A stretch of 64,000 nt of DNA from Streptomyces paradoxus (GTDB lineage Bacteria > Actinomycetota > Actinomycetes > Streptomycetales > Streptomycetaceae), in contig NZ_JACHGV010000009.1 of NCBI RefSeq assembly GCF_014202475.1, positions 124,001 to 188,000 on the forward strand. Reading direction: 5' to 3'. A program made the translations under genes and the position numbers. Positions within the stretch are counted from its first letter, which is position 1. Each line of letters begins with the position of its first letter. Below, piece after piece: positions 9,587-18,224 of the stretch. The notes beneath the pieces are model-generated. The model was not told where the DNA came from. It did not search any database and saw nothing but the letters and a program-made list of their open reading frames with translations.

Positions 9587-10683
9587 AGATAGACCTCACG
9601 GACACCACCGCCAGCAAGGTCAACAAGGCGCTGGTGCAGGGCCGCCGTGCGATCGGCACCCCGGCGGTCGGCATGGTGCTCACGCTGGTCATCGTGACGG
9701 ACGAGGAGAACGCCTACGACGCGCTGAAGGCCGCGAGCGACGCCGCGCACGAGCATCCCTCGCGCACGCTCGTGGTCATCCGGCGCGTCTCCCGCTCGCC
9801 CCGTGACCGTACGCAGTCCCGCCTCGACGCGGAGGTCCGGGTCGGTGCCGACGCCGGCTCCGGTGAGACGGTGGTGCTCCGGCTGTACGGCGAGGTCGCG
9901 GACCACGCCCAGTCGGTGGTGCTGCCGCTGCTGCTGCCGGACGCCCCGGTGGTGGTGTGGTGGCCGGTGAACGCGCCGCTCGACCCGGCGAAGGACCCCC
10001 TGGGGGCCCTCGCGCAGCGCCGCGTCACCGACACGTACGCCTCCGAGCAGCCGGTGCGGGACCTGGCCACCCGGTCCGGGACCTACACCCCCGGCGACAC
10101 GGACCTGTCCTGGACGCGCATCACGCCCTGGCGTTCCATGCTGGCGGCGGCGCTCGACCAGGTGGCCTGCGAGGTCCGGGCCGTCGAGGTGGAGGGCGAG
10201 GAGTTCAACCCGAGCTGTGAGCTGCTGGCGATGTGGCTCGCGGACCGGCTGGACGTCCCCGTGAAGCGGTCGCTGTCCGGCGGACCCGGTCTGACGGCGG
10301 TCCGGATGGACACCAACTGCGGCCCGATCAAGCTGGACCGTGCCGACGGCTCGCTGGCGACACTCTCCATCGAGGGCCAGCCGGACCGGGCGGTGGCGCT
10401 CAAGCGCCGGGAGACCGCCGAGCTGATGGCAGAGGAACTGCGGCGCCTGGACCCGGACGACACGTACGCGTCCGCGCTGCGGTACGGGGTGGACCGGCTG
10501 AAGTCCCCGTCGTCGGCGCAGTCGGTGCAGTCGGTGCCCAAAAGTGAAGGGCGAGCAGGACTCGCCCTCCCCGCTCCCGTTGAAGCGGCTGCGAAAGCAC
10601 CCGCTGCGGAAGCGACGGCGCAGGCACCGGTGAGGCGGGAACCGCCCGAGCTGGAGCCGGTACGGAAGGCGACGAGCAAGTGA
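9583..10683 (+). CDS. opcA: Glucose-6-phosphate dehydrogenase assembly protein OpcA
   Basis: OpcA is required for active oligomeric Zwf in actinobacteria and cyanobacteria. The 366-residue protein starts MKIDLTDTTASKVNKAL and contains the conserved PVVVWWPVNAP segment near residue 125. The last 60 or so residues (from about 307) form a low-complexity Ala/Pro/Glu tail that looks dispensable. The gene overlaps zwf by ATGA and pgl by GTGA. Its place between enzyme and lactonase fits a dedicated Zwf partner. Confidence 0.95.
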   Translation: MKIDLTDTTASKVNKALVQGRRAIGTPAVGMVLTLVIVTDEENAYDALKAASDAAHEHPSRTLVVIRRVSRSPRDRTQSRLDAEVRVGADAGSGETVVLRLYGEVADHAQSVVLPLLLPDAPVVVWWPVNAPLDPAKDPLGALAQRRVTDTYASEQPVRDLATRSGTYTPGDTDLSWTRITPWRSMLAAALDQVACEVRAVEVEGEEFNPSCELLAMWLADRLDVPVKRSLSGGPGLTAVRMDTNCGPIKLDRADGSLATLSIEGQPDRAVALKRRETAELMAEELRRLDPDDTYASALRYGVDRLKSPSSAQSVQSVPKSEGRAGLALPAPVEAAAKAPAAEATAQAPVRREPPELEPVRKATSK

Positions 10684-11465
10684 GTACGGCACCGCAGTTG
10701 GTCGTGCACCGCGACAAGGAGCTGATGGCGCAGGCCGCGGCGGCCCGGCTGATCACCAAGATCGTGGACGCGCAGGCCTCCCGGGGCTCGGCGTCCGTGG
10801 TCCTGACGGGCGGCCGCAACGGCAACGGCCTGCTGGCCGCCCTGGCCGCGGCGCCCGCCCGGGACGCGATCGACTGGAGCCGGCTCGACCTCTGGTGGGG
10901 CGACGAGCGGTTCCTGCCCGAGGGCGACCCGGAGCGCAACGTCACCCAGGCGCGGGAGGCTCTCCTCGACTCGGTGCCGGTCGATCCGAAGCGGGTGCAC
11001 GCGATGCCCGCGTCGGACGGGCCGCACGGCACCGACGTGGACGCGGCGGCCGCCGCGTACGCGGAGGAACTGGCGCAGGCGGCGGGCCCGGAGAACCACG
11101 GCCCCGTTCCCACGTTCGACGTGCTGATGCTGGGCGTCGGGCCGGACACGCATGTGGCGTCGCTGTTCCCGGAGTTGCCGGCGGTCAGGGAGACCGACCG
11201 CACGGTGGTCGGCGTCCACGGCGCGCCCAAGCCGCCGCCGACCCGGGTGACGCTGACGCTGCCGGCGATTCGCGCCGCCCGTGAGGTATGGCTTCTCGCG
11301 GCCGGGGAGGACAAGGCCCAGGCGGCCGCCATCGCCCTCTCGGGCGCGGGCGAGATCCAGGCCCCGGCAGCGGGGGCGTACGGCAGGAGCCGGACGCTGT
11401 GGCTGCTGGACGGGGCGGCGGCCTCGCAACTGCCCCGGTCGCTGTATCCGCCAGCGTCTCCGTGA
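10680..11465 (+). CDS. pgl: 6-Phosphogluconolactonase
   Basis: The enzyme hydrolyses 6-phosphogluconolactone to 6-phosphogluconate. The 261-residue protein has the family features: GGRNGNGLLAAL near residue 41, WWGDERFLPEGDPERN near 73 and LMLGVGPDTHVASLFP near 150, where the usual histidine is retained. The GTG start overlaps the opcA stop. It is the last gene of the operon, and a strong hairpin follows within ten bases of the stop. Confidence 0.96.
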   Translation: MSTAPQLVVHRDKELMAQAAAARLITKIVDAQASRGSASVVLTGGRNGNGLLAALAAAPARDAIDWSRLDLWWGDERFLPEGDPERNVTQAREALLDSVPVDPKRVHAMPASDGPHGTDVDAAAAAYAEELAQAAGPENHGPVPTFDVLMLGVGPDTHVASLFPELPAVRETDRTVVGVHGAPKPPPTRVTLTLPAIRAAREVWLLAAGEDKAQAAAIALSGAGEIQAPAAGAYGRSRTLWLLDGAAASQLPRSLYPPASP

Positions 11466-11470
11466 ACGCC

Positions 11471-11505
11471 TTCGGGCCCCACTTCGTAGCGAAGTGGGGC
11501 CCGAA
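11471..11505. terminator. Perfect 16-bp hairpin, bidirectional terminator
   Basis: The arms at 11471-11486 and 11490-11505 are perfect complements with a 3-base loop TAG. The hairpin lies between the stop of pgl and the stop of a convergent sugar permease (11515), so it can end both transcripts. Confidence 0.9.
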
Positions 11506-11514
11506 ACGCATGCG

Positions 11515-12354
11515 CTACTTCACCGACCCCGCCATCACGCCCTGCACGAAGTGCCGCTGGAACGCGAAGAACACGACCACCGGAACCACCAGGGACACGA
11601 ACGCCCCGGGGGCCAAAACATCGATGTTGCTGCCGAACTGGCGTATCTGGGACTGGAGTTCCACGGTCAGCGGCTGCGACGCACTGTCCGCGAACAGCAG
11701 CGCCACCAGCATGTCGTTCCACACCCACAGGAACTGGAAGATGGCCAGGGAGGCGATCGCCGGCCGCCCCACGGGCAGGACGAGCCGTGTGAAGATCCGC
11801 CACTCGGTGCCGCCGTCCATGCGCGCGGCCTCCAGCATCTCCTTCGGCATCTCGGCGAAGTAGTTCCGCAGCAGGAACACCGCGAAGGGAAGGCCGTACG
11901 CCACGTGGAAGAGCACGACCCCGGGGATGGTGCCGAACAGGCCCAGCTGGCCGAAGAGTTTGGCGACCGGCAGCAGACCGATCTGCACCGGCACCACCAG
12001 CAGCGCGACCACGACCAGGAAGATCGCCTCCCGCCCGGGGAAGTCCAGCCACGCGAAGGCGTACCCCGCGAGTGCCGCGACGACCACGACCAGCACCGTC
12101 GTCGGCACCGAGATCAGCACCGTGTTCCAGAACGCCTGTGTGATGCCGGCGTTCCCCAGCAGCGCGGAGTAGTTGTCGAAGGACAGCTGCCCGGGGCTGG
12201 TGAACACCGTCCACCAGCCGCCCTTCGCCGTGTCCTCGGCGGACCGCAGGGAGGACAGGAACAGCCCGGCCAGGGGCGTCATCCACACCAGGCCGACCAC
12301 CACGAGGAAGGCCTGGACGACCCCGTTGCCCAACCCGCGCCGAACCGCGTTCAT
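11515..12354 (-). CDS. Carbohydrate ABC transporter permease (MalG/AraQ-like)
   Basis: This 279-residue inner-membrane permease has six hydrophobic segments and the ABC-importer EAA loop LEAARMDGGTEWRIFTRLVLP, which contacts the ATPase. It belongs to the CUT1 family that imports oligosaccharides or disaccharides. The open frame runs upstream into the neighbouring permease, but the ATG at 12354 has GGAG just upstream and overlaps the previous stop as ATGA. No ATPase gene lies nearby. In Streptomyces such importers commonly share the multi-purpose ATPase MsiK encoded elsewhere, which is inferred here. Confidence 0.92.
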   Translation of the reverse strand: MNAVRRGLGNGVVQAFLVVVGLVWMTPLAGLFLSSLRSAEDTAKGGWWTVFTSPGQLSFDNYSALLGNAGITQAFWNTVLISVPTTVLVVVVAALAGYAFAWLDFPGREAIFLVVVALLVVPVQIGLLPVAKLFGQLGLFGTIPGVVLFHVAYGLPFAVFLLRNYFAEMPKEMLEAARMDGGTEWRIFTRLVLPVGRPAIASLAIFQFLWVWNDMLVALLFADSASQPLTVELQSQIRQFGSNIDVLAPGAFVSLVVPVVVFFAFQRHFVQGVMAGSVK

Positions 12355-13712
12355 CGCTGACTCCTTCGGAAACGGCGGACGTTGAACACCATGGCCGGGA
12401 CGACCAGCAGCAGGAGCAGCACGCCCAGCGCGCTGCCGAGCCCCTGGTTGTTGCCGCCGCCGAACGACACCAGCCACATCTGGGTCGCGAGCACGGTCGC
12501 GTCCTCCTGCACGGGCCCGGGCGCGATGATGTAGACGAGGTCGAAGACCTTCATCACGTTGATGACGAGGGTGATGAAGACGACCGACAGGACGGGTGCC
12601 AGCAGCGGCACCGTGATCCGGCGGAAGATCTGCCACTCGTTCGCGCCGTCCATCCGTGCCGCCTCCAGCGCGTCCCGCGGCAGCGTCGACAGACCCGCCC
12701 CGATCAGCACCATGGCGAAGCCGGTCCAGATCCACAGGTACGCGCCGATGATCGCCGGGGTGACCAGCGCCGGACCGAGCCAGGAGACACCCTCGTAGGG
12801 CGGGGCGAAGTTCGACGACGGCAGTCTCACCTCGTAGGAGCCCGCTTCGAGCCCCTCGAAGCGGAAGGAGCCGTCGGCGGCGGTGGTCGCCGAGGCGACC
12901 TGCTTGCCGTCGCGGACCGCCTCGACCTTCATCTGGGGCAGTCCGCTCTCCCGGCGGTCGACCTTGCCCTGCTCCCCTCCCCCGCCGGGGGTGAAGTCCA
13001 GGTAGACGACACCGCGCAGTTCGTCGGCGGCGGCCTCGCGCCCCGCCGCCGGGTACGCCGGCTCGGCCCCGCCCGGCAGTTCGCCGGGCTGCACGCCGAC
13101 CAGGCCCAGCGCCACCGCGTCCCCGGGCGACACGCTCGTGCTCGTGCGGTAGGAGCCGTCCTTGTCCTTCGTCAGGCCCTGGCCGTCCCGCGCCCGGGCC
13201 GTCGGGTAGGAGGACTCCCCCTTGAAGGCGTCGTGGACGGAGACCACCGCCGCGTTGAGCACGCCCTTGTCGGGGTCCTCGTCGTAGGCCAGGCGGAAGA
13301 TGATGCCGGCGGCGAGGAAGGAGACCGCCATCGGCATGAAGAGCAGCAGCTTGAAGGCCGTCGCCCAGCGGACCTTCTCCACCAGCACGGCGAGGATCAG
13401 CCCGAGGCCGGTGAGCAGGGCCGGGGCGATGACGACCCAGATGGCCGTGTTGCGGACGGCCTTGAGGGTCGCCGGGTCACGGAACATCTCGGCGTAGTTG
13501 CCGCCGCCGACGAAGCTCGTCCCGGAGGCGTCGAAGAAGCTGCGGCCGATGCTGAACAGCACGGGGTAGACGACGAGCGCGCCGAGCAGCAGCAGCGCGG
13601 GCAGCACGAACAGCAGGGCGATGATCTTCCCGCGCCGGCGCAGCCGCCGGGTGCGGTCGGCGACCGGGCCGGGTGGTGAGGAGCTCGTCTCTTGCACGAG
13701 GGTCGCTGTCAT
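12351..13712 (-). CDS. Carbohydrate ABC transporter permease (MalF-like) with an inserted extracytoplasmic domain
   Basis: This permease is 453 residues, clearly longer than the usual 290-320. It begins with a cytoplasmic arginine-rich tail and TM1 (LLFVLPALLLLGALVVYPV), and ends with the EAA loop DALEAARMDGANEWQIFRR. Between two membrane segments, about residues 155-300, lies an inserted hydrophilic region. It contains RGVVYLDFTP and ATTAADGSFRFEGLEAGSYE, which look like a carboxypeptidase-regulatory or SdrD-B-type beta-sandwich. The insert should sit outside the membrane, near the docking face of the binding protein. It is coupled by ATGA overlap to the second permease and follows the binding-protein gene by 6 bases. 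Confidence 0.9.
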   Translation of the reverse strand: MTATLVQETSSSPPGPVADRTRRLRRRGKIIALLFVLPALLLLGALVVYPVLFSIGRSFFDASGTSFVGGGNYAEMFRDPATLKAVRNTAIWVVIAPALLTGLGLILAVLVEKVRWATAFKLLLFMPMAVSFLAAGIIFRLAYDEDPDKGVLNAAVVSVHDAFKGESSYPTARARDGQGLTKDKDGSYRTSTSVSPGDAVALGLVGVQPGELPGGAEPAYPAAGREAAADELRGVVYLDFTPGGGGEQGKVDRRESGLPQMKVEAVRDGKQVASATTAADGSFRFEGLEAGSYEVRLPSSNFAPPYEGVSWLGPALVTPAIIGAYLWIWTGFAMVLIGAGLSTLPRDALEAARMDGANEWQIFRRITVPLLAPVLSVVFITLVINVMKVFDLVYIIAPGPVQEDATVLATQMWLVSFGGGNNQGLGSALGVLLLLLVVPAMVFNVRRFRRSQR

Positions 13713-13718
13713 GGCGTA

Positions 13719-15044
13719 TCAGTCCTGGTACGCCTTGGCCGCCGCGGCCTCCAGCTTCGCCGCGGTGCCCTTCGGGTCCGACGGGTCGCGCAGGAAGTCC
13801 TGGAGCAGCTTCCACTCGCCGGCGCCCTTCGTGCCGCCGAACGCGGCCGGGGCCTGGTCGGACATGTCGAAGCGGACCGAGTCCCCGGCCTGGACGAGGG
13901 ACTTGGCGGTGGCGCGGGTGACGTCGTCGCCGTAGGAGGCGAGGTCGAGCTTCTTGTTCGGGGAGAGGAAGCCGCCCGCCTCGGCCCAGACCGCGGAGGC
14001 CTCGGGGGTCGAGAGGTACTCCAGGAGGGCCTGGGCGGCCTTCTGGTTCTTGCCGTCCTTGAGGACGACGGCGGCGTCTCCGCCGCTGACGACCGGTGCC
14101 TCGCCGCCGCCGACGGCCGGGAACGGGAAGAAGTTGGCGTCCTCGCCGACCTTCTTACCGAACTGGTCCTTGGCGACACCGGCCACGAAGTCGCCCTCGT
14201 AGACCATGCCGGCCTCGGGCTCCGGCCCGAAGACCTTCTCGACCGAGCCGGGGAAGTCGGTGTTCAGGGCGCCCTTCTGGCCGCCGGCGATGAGCTGCTT
14301 GTCCTTGAAGAGCTTGCCGAGGGTGGTGAGGGCGTCGACGACGGACGCGTCGGTCCACTTCAGCTCGTGGGCGGCGAGGGCGTCGTACTTCTCGGGCCCG
14401 GCCTGGGAGAGGTAGACGTTCTCGAACCAGTCGGTGAGGGTCCAGCCGTCCTGCCCGGCCACGGAGAACGCGGCGAGGCCGGAGTCGGACACGGTCTGCC
14501 CGGCCTTGAGCATCTCGTCGTAGCTCTTCGGGGGCTTCACGCCGGCCTGTTCCAGGGCGTCGGGGCTGTACCAGACGGTCGACTTGTGGGCGGCCTTGAA
14601 GTAGAGGCCGTAGAGGGTGCCGTCGACGCTGCCGTACTTCTTCCAGACGGGGGCGTAGCCCGCGTCGACGGCCTGCTCGGTCTTCTTCGACAGCGGCTTG
14701 AGCCAGCCCTGCTGCGCGAACTGCTTGAGCACGCCGACCTGCGGGACCATCACGACGTCGGGGGCGTTGCCGCCCTCGATCTTGCTGCCGACGACGGTGG
14801 AGACGTTGTCACCGGTGGACGTGAACTGCGTCTTGGCGCCGGTCTTCTCGGTGAAGGCGTCCAGCACCTTCTGGAAGTTCTTCTGCTCGGTGCCGGACCA
14901 GACGCCGGCCACGGTGACCGTCTGGCCGCCGAGCGCCTTGTCGCCGCCGCCGGCCGAGACGGGCCCGCCGCCGCAGGCGGTCGCGCCGAGCGCCAGGACG
15001 AGGGCGGTGCAGCCGGTGAGCAGGGTGGTACGTCGTCGCATCAT
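13719..15044 (-). CDS. Sugar-binding lipoprotein of an ABC importer
   Basis: This 441-residue extracellular binding protein has a lipoprotein signal (MMRRRTTLLTGCTALVL, then LGATAC as the lipobox), so it should be anchored by a lipidated cysteine near residue 25. The body has the pattern of family-1 carbohydrate-binding proteins, for example KNFQKVLDAFTEKTGAK and GGDAAVVLKDGKNQKAAQALL. The start is one of two adjacent ATGs (15044 or 15041), with an AAGGGA ribosome site about 8 bases away. It lies between a glycoside hydrolase and two permeases and is the specificity component of this importer. Confidence 0.92.
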   Translation of the reverse strand: MMRRRTTLLTGCTALVLALGATACGGGPVSAGGGDKALGGQTVTVAGVWSGTEQKNFQKVLDAFTEKTGAKTQFTSTGDNVSTVVGSKIEGGNAPDVVMVPQVGVLKQFAQQGWLKPLSKKTEQAVDAGYAPVWKKYGSVDGTLYGLYFKAAHKSTVWYSPDALEQAGVKPPKSYDEMLKAGQTVSDSGLAAFSVAGQDGWTLTDWFENVYLSQAGPEKYDALAAHELKWTDASVVDALTTLGKLFKDKQLIAGGQKGALNTDFPGSVEKVFGPEPEAGMVYEGDFVAGVAKDQFGKKVGEDANFFPFPAVGGGEAPVVSGGDAAVVLKDGKNQKAAQALLEYLSTPEASAVWAEAGGFLSPNKKLDLASYGDDVTRATAKSLVQAGDSVRFDMSDQAPAAFGGTKGAGEWKLLQDFLRDPSDPKGTAAKLEAAAAKAYQD

Positions 15045-15082
15045 CGTTGATGTCCCTTCGGGAAGTTGACTTGCGCGGGAGT

Positions 15083-16699
15083 TCAGGAACGGATCCACCA
15101 GGCGGCCGTCGAGCCGGAGAGCACTCCGGCCGGGCAGGGGCCGCTGGCGAGCAGGGGGGCGCCGGGGACCGGCGCGGGGGTGGGGGCCGTACCGAAGTTG
15201 ACGGCGCACACCAGGTCGCCGCGTTCGAAGGCCAGGACGCCGGGCGGGGCGTCCACCCAGCGCAGCGTGCCCTCGCCCAACTGGGGCAGTGCGGCGCGCA
15301 GTTGCAGGCCGTCGCGGTACAGGTGCCAGAAGGAGCGGGTGTCGGCGAGGGCGCGGTCGGTGGCGTACTCGGCGAAGTACTCCGGCTGCGGCAGCCACGG
15401 CTTGGCGCTCTCGACGCCCGATGTGAAGCCGAACGGCGAGGCCTGGCCGGACCAGGGCAGCGGGACCCGGCAGCCGTCGCGGATGCGGGCCCTGCTGCCG
15501 GTGCGGCGGAAGATCGGGTCGGTGAGCACGTCGTCGGGCAGGTCCACGACCTCCGGCAGGCCGAGCTCCTCGCCCTGGTAGATGTACGCGGCGCCGGGCA
15601 GGGCCAGCATGAGCAGCGCGGCGGCGCGGGCGCGGGCGGCGCCGAGGCCGCTGCCCTCGGTGGCGGGTTCGCCGTAACGGGTGACGGTGCGGACCTGGTC
15701 GTGGTTGTTGAGGACCCAGGTGACGGTCGAGCCGGTGCCGGCGATGTCCTGCATGGCCTCGGAGATGACCTTCTGGAAGGCATCGGCCTCCCAGGGGGCG
15801 CTGAGCAGGTCGAAGAAGAAGGCCTGGTGCAGCTCGTCGGGGCGGACGTACTGGGCGTGCTCGCGGGCGGTGGGGACGGACACCTCCCCGACGAGGAGGC
15901 GCTCGGAGCCGTCGCGCTCGGTGTACTCCTCGCATATGGAGCGCCAGCGCCGCCACACGTCGTGCACCTCGGGCTGGTTCCAGGCGAGCGGGTTGACCGA
16001 GTCGCGGGTGCGGGCGTCGGCCTCCGGGTCGTCGGAGTCGGGCAGCTCGGGGTGCTTGTAGAGGCCGGCGGCGACATCGATGCGGAAGCCGTCGACCCCC
16101 CGGTCGAGCCAGAAACGCAGCACCCGGTCGAACTCGGCGGCGACCTCGGGGTCGCGCCAGTTCCAGTCGGGCTGCTCGGGCGTGAACATGTGCAGGTACC
16201 ACTGGCCGGGCGTCCCGTCCGGCTCGGTCACCCGGCTCCATGCCGGGCCGCCGAACATGGCGTGCCAGTTGTTGGGCGGCTCGGCGCCGTCCGGGCCGCG
16301 GCCGTCGGCGAAGTGGAAGCGAGCCCGGGCCGGGCTGCCGGCGGGGGCGGCGAGCGCCTCGCGGAACCAGGGGTGCTCGCTGGAGCAGTGGTTCGGGACG
16401 ATGTCGAGCAGCACCTTGACGCCGAGCCGCCGCGCGGCCCCCACCAGCTGGTCGAACTCGCCGAGGTCGCCGAAGAGCGGGTCGACGTCGCAGTAGTCGG
16501 CCACGTCGTAGCCGTGGTCGTGCTGGGGCGAGGGATAGAAGGGGCTCAGCCAGATCCCGTCGACGCCGAGCTTCTTGAGGTACGGCAGTCCGGCCCGGAC
16601 GCCGGCGAGGTCGCCGATGCCGTCGCCGGTGCTGTCGAGGAAGCTGCGGACGTAGACCTGATAGATCACTGCGTCACGCCACCAGTGGTGCCTGTTCAA
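15083..16699 (-). CDS. GH13 alpha-glucosidase (intracellular, AglA-like)
   Basis: This glycoside hydrolase family 13 enzyme probably cleaves imported alpha-glucosides to glucose. Catalytic motifs are complete: the nucleophile Asp in GFRIDVAAG near residue 204, the acid Glu in LLVGEVSVP near 270 and the third Asp in NNHDQVR near 331. The N-terminus WWRDAVIYQVYVRSFLDS is typical of alpha-glucosidases and oligo-1,6-glucosidases. No signal peptide is seen, so it acts on sugar after import. The start is uncertain. TTG at 16699 is chosen because a promoter lies just upstream (16742-16771) and would leave the in-frame ATG at 16738 too close to the transcription start. It heads the uptake operon. Confidence 0.88.
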   Translation of the reverse strand: MNRHHWWRDAVIYQVYVRSFLDSTGDGIGDLAGVRAGLPYLKKLGVDGIWLSPFYPSPQHDHGYDVADYCDVDPLFGDLGEFDQLVGAARRLGVKVLLDIVPNHCSSEHPWFREALAAPAGSPARARFHFADGRGPDGAEPPNNWHAMFGGPAWSRVTEPDGTPGQWYLHMFTPEQPDWNWRDPEVAAEFDRVLRFWLDRGVDGFRIDVAAGLYKHPELPDSDDPEADARTRDSVNPLAWNQPEVHDVWRRWRSICEEYTERDGSERLLVGEVSVPTAREHAQYVRPDELHQAFFFDLLSAPWEADAFQKVISEAMQDIAGTGSTVTWVLNNHDQVRTVTRYGEPATEGSGLGAARARAAALLMLALPGAAYIYQGEELGLPEVVDLPDDVLTDPIFRRTGSRARIRDGCRVPLPWSGQASPFGFTSGVESAKPWLPQPEYFAEYATDRALADTRSFWHLYRDGLQLRAALPQLGEGTLRWVDAPPGVLAFERGDLVCAVNFGTAPTPAPVPGAPLLASGPCPAGVLSGSTAAWWIRS

Positions 16700-16741
16700 C
16701 CCATCGACCTGTCTCTGAGAAGGGCAGCGGTTATGCATGCA

Positions 16742-16771
16742 TGTTAAGTAGGCGTGTCGAGAGGGTGTCAA
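16742..16771 (-). promoter_or_regulatory. Promoter of the glucosidase/sugar ABC operon
   Basis: On the minus strand a perfect -35 hexamer TTGACA (16766-16771) is followed after 18 bases by TTAACA (16742-16747). The palindrome ATGCATGCAT begins at the last base of the -10 element and runs over the expected transcription start. It could be a repressor site. The regulator is not known. Confidence 0.55.
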
Positions 16772-16891
16772 TGAAAAGGCAGAAGCAACTGACTGGTTGA
16801 GGCGGCTGAACCAGGACTTATCGGGCGCTATGAAGCAAGATGAGACCCGCGCGTTACCTAACAAGTAACTAGAGGGAATCTGCGGGCGGAG

Positions 16892-18163
16892 CTAGCGGTG
16901 CGAGATGACCGCGAGCTCTCGCGCCAGCCGCCGCACCGCCGCCGCGGGCGTCTGGTGCCCGGCCATCGCGTCGTGCACGACCGCCTGCACGACAAGGCTG
17001 ACCTGGTCGTAGCGCGGGCTCTTGGGGCGCGGCTCGGCCGCGAGCACACTCGTCCGCAGGGTCGGCAGGTACGGGAACCTGCGGATGAGAGCCGGGTCCT
17101 GGTAGAGATCGGCCCGTACGGGCGGCAGCGCGCCACGGGTGAGGACCTGGCGCTGGACACGCTCACTGGTGAGGTACGCGATCAGGCGGGCCGCCGAGTC
17201 GGGATGCCGCGCGTGGGCGCTGACGGCCAGGTTGGAGCCGCCCAGGACGCTGGTTCCCGGCCCGTCGGGTCCGGGCAGGGGTACGGCGCCGATCTTCCCG
17301 GCGACCTTCGAACCCGGGGCGGAGGCACCGACGTAGGCGTACGGCCAGTTCCGCAGGAAGAGCAGCCGGCCGTCCTGGAAGGCCTGCTTGGACTCCTCCT
17401 CCTTGTACGTCAGCGCCTGTCGGGGGATCCACCCCTCTCGCACTCCGCGCGCCAGGAACCCGATGCCCTCCCGGGCCGCGGCCGAGTCGACGGTGACGCG
17501 CTCGCCCTCGTCACCGAGGATCGAGCCGCCCGCCGAGTAGACGGCCTCGGCCGCGTTGACGGTGAGGCCCTCGTAGGGCAGGAACTGTCCGGCGTAACCG
17601 TCGAGGCCGTGCTTCGGGGCGATGGTCTTGGCGTACCGCTCCAGCTCCGCCCAGGTGCGCGGTGGCTCGACGCCCTCCTTCGCGAGGACGTCCTTGCGGT
17701 ACAGGAGCAGGCCGGCGTTGGTGACGTAGGGCACGGCGTAGAGCTGCCCGTCGTAGGTCGCCGTGTCCACGACCGGCTGGAGGAAGCTCTTCAGCGGGAA
17801 GCGGTCCCGGGGCAGGGGCCTGATCCAGCCCGCCGCGGCGAACTCCGGGGTCCAGTTGACGTCGATGTTGAGCACGTCGAACCGGCTGCGGTCGCCGTCG
17901 CGCAGGTCGGTGATCATCTGGGCCTGGGTCTCGTCGGCCGAGTCCGGCAGCTCGACGAGGGTCACCTTCTCGCCGGGATGGGTGCGATTCCAGCCCTCCA
18001 GCAGGGGGCCGAGGTAGCCGGTGAGGTCCCCGGCGGTGGCCAGGGTGAGGGGGCCGCGGCCGCCCTCCGGGGGCTCGCCCGCCTGCGCCCCGGCGGCAAC
18101 GTAGCCTGTCAGGACCACGACGAGAACGAGAAGGCCCCTACCCGCGGCATGGATCCACCGCAT
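16892..18163 (-). CDS. Extracellular solute-binding protein (family 1), orphan
   Basis: This 423-residue protein resembles carbohydrate ABC binding proteins (TLATAGDLTGYLGPLLEGWN, VPYVTNAGLLLYRKDVL, GGSNLAVSAHARHPDSAARL). It has a hydrophobic N-terminus (LLVLVVVLTGYVAAGAQA) with an AxA-like cleavage site but no lipobox cysteine, so it should be secreted or held by an uncleaved segment instead of being lipidated. The ATG at 18163 has GGAGGA 5 bases upstream; an upstream extension lacks support. It has no own permease, lies upstream of the glucosidase operon on the same strand, and diverges from padR. It may supply a second specificity to the adjacent permeases. Confidence 0.8.
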   Translation of the reverse strand: MRWIHAAGRGLLVLVVVLTGYVAAGAQAGEPPEGGRGPLTLATAGDLTGYLGPLLEGWNRTHPGEKVTLVELPDSADETQAQMITDLRDGDRSRFDVLNIDVNWTPEFAAAGWIRPLPRDRFPLKSFLQPVVDTATYDGQLYAVPYVTNAGLLLYRKDVLAKEGVEPPRTWAELERYAKTIAPKHGLDGYAGQFLPYEGLTVNAAEAVYSAGGSILGDEGERVTVDSAAAREGIGFLARGVREGWIPRQALTYKEEESKQAFQDGRLLFLRNWPYAYVGASAPGSKVAGKIGAVPLPGPDGPGTSVLGGSNLAVSAHARHPDSAARLIAYLTSERVQRQVLTRGALPPVRADLYQDPALIRRFPYLPTLRTSVLAAEPRPKSPRYDQVSLVVQAVVHDAMAGHQTPAAAVRRLARELAVISHR

Positions 18164-18196
18164 AGGTTCCTCCCTGTACACCGGCGCTGGGCACCC

Positions 18197-18224
18197 TTGC
18201 CCGGAATCAGAGGCCATGTATACC
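18197..18224 (+). promoter_or_regulatory. Probable padR promoter
   Basis: TTGCCC at 18197-18202 and TATACC at 18219-18224, spaced by 16 bases, form a plausible -35/-10 pair upstream of the PadR gene. The -10 element is covered by the palindrome described separately. Confidence 0.45.

Noticed and set aside
10543..10570. Terminator-like hairpin inside opcA
   Set aside because: AGGGCGAG/CTCGCCCT forms an 8-bp stem, but it lies within the coding tail and the downstream pgl overlaps opcA, so termination here is unlikely.
13719..16241. A single 840-residue protein fused from glucosidase and binding protein frames
   Set aside because: The upstream part is a shadow frame of the glucosidase. The lipoprotein signal and ribosome site place the start at 15044.
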